Of a stretch of DNA of 64,000 nt, positions 63,868 through 64,000 are shown piece by piece. The first letter of the stretch is position 1. The number at the start of each line of letters is the position of its first letter. The position numbers and the translations under genes are program-made. Location of the stretch: NCBI RefSeq assembly GCF_004886325.1, contig NZ_QXFN01000001.1, forward strand, positions 124,001-188,000, in the 5' to 3' direction. Source of the stretch: Cellulomonas telluris (GTDB lineage: Bacteria; Actinomycetota; Actinomycetes; Actinomycetales; Cellulomonadaceae). The notes beneath the pieces were generated by a model. That model ran no database searches. It had not been told where the DNA came from and worked only from the letters and a program-made list of their open reading frames with translations.

Positions 63868-64000
63868 ATGCCCGTCGTCGACGTGCACGACCTGACCAAG
63901 TCCTTCGGCGCCGTCCGCGCGCTCGACCACCTCGACCTGAGCGTCGAGGCCGGCGAGGTGCACGGGTTCCTGGGCCCGAACGGCGCCGGCAAGACCACCA
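63868..64000 (+). CDS. ABC transporter ATP-binding protein, cut by window end
   Basis: The first 44 codons of an ABC ATPase. It starts [20 protein letters not shown] and reaches Walker [10 protein letters not shown] at the edge. ATG 63868 is 12 nt after the TetR stop, with GAGAGAAG upstream. The start resembles DrrA-like drug-exporter ATPases; its permease would be expected to the right of the window. Confidence 0.85.
   Translation, partial: MPVVDVHDLTKSFGAVRALDHLDLSVEAGEVHGFLGPNGAGKTT

Overview
The window is 64 kb of very GC-rich DNA. GTG starts are common, genes often overlap by 4 nt (ATGA or GTGA), and many starts look leaderless. This points to a high-GC actinobacterium. An 822-residue GH94 cellobiose phosphorylase behind a CelR-type operator, a Streptomyces-style desferrioxamine operon, LAxTG sortase-anchored proteins and an EtfD-like reductase fit a cellulolytic soil actinomycete. 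Cellulomonadaceae is my best guess (inference from gene content). Nearly all of it reads as ordinary chromosome. No transposase, integrase, phage gene, CRISPR array or rRNA was seen.

Left part (1-19 kb): a SulP anion transporter, cut by the left edge, is divergent from a MerR regulator across a shared 20-bp operator. Next comes a six-gene Mrp cation/proton antiporter operon on the minus strand, with mrpA and mrpB fused. An EtfD-like Fe-S membrane reductase follows, then a Fic-domain gene whose flanks are clearly less GC-rich. After that come an ABC-2 type exporter with a divergent NarL-type two-component system, a small HTH regulator coupled to a ClpN-SRPBCC protein with its own operator pair, and an ArsB/SLC13-like permease.

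Middle part (19-39 kb): an iron-regulated siderophore operon, desA-desB-desC-desD plus a penicillin-acylase-family gene and a second acyltransferase, all translationally coupled behind an IdeR/DmdR-type box. It is followed by an ECF sigma factor with a coupled membrane protein, a PF00756-type esterase, a class A beta-lactamase, a VOC protein, a YdjM-like membrane hydrolase, a MarR regulator divergent from an ABC exporter, a DUF2254 membrane protein, a DUF2071 protein and an SMR efflux protein.

Right part (39-64 kb): a second ABC exporter, a Nudix hydrolase, a GH15 glucoamylase/trehalase coupled to an SDR, a DUF4126-like protein, dCTP deaminase, and an MFS transporter coupled to a large LuxR-type (LAL) regulator. 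A carbohydrate and surface block follows: cellobiose phosphorylase plus aldose 1-epimerase, flanked on both sides by LAxTG surface proteins, one glycine-rich with five CshA-like repeats and one with a GON domain and Ig-like domains. The window ends with two GNAT genes, tRNA-Gly(CCC) with a strong terminator, a ChaB-like protein, and a TetR regulator preceding an ABC ATPase cut by the right edge.

The most interesting unexplained items are the expanded des operon, the CAAC-N4-GTTG operator pair of the HTH/ClpN-SRPBCC module, a helically phased array of four 13-bp sites at 32238-32363, and a palindromic element present near 19.4 kb and 39.4 kb.
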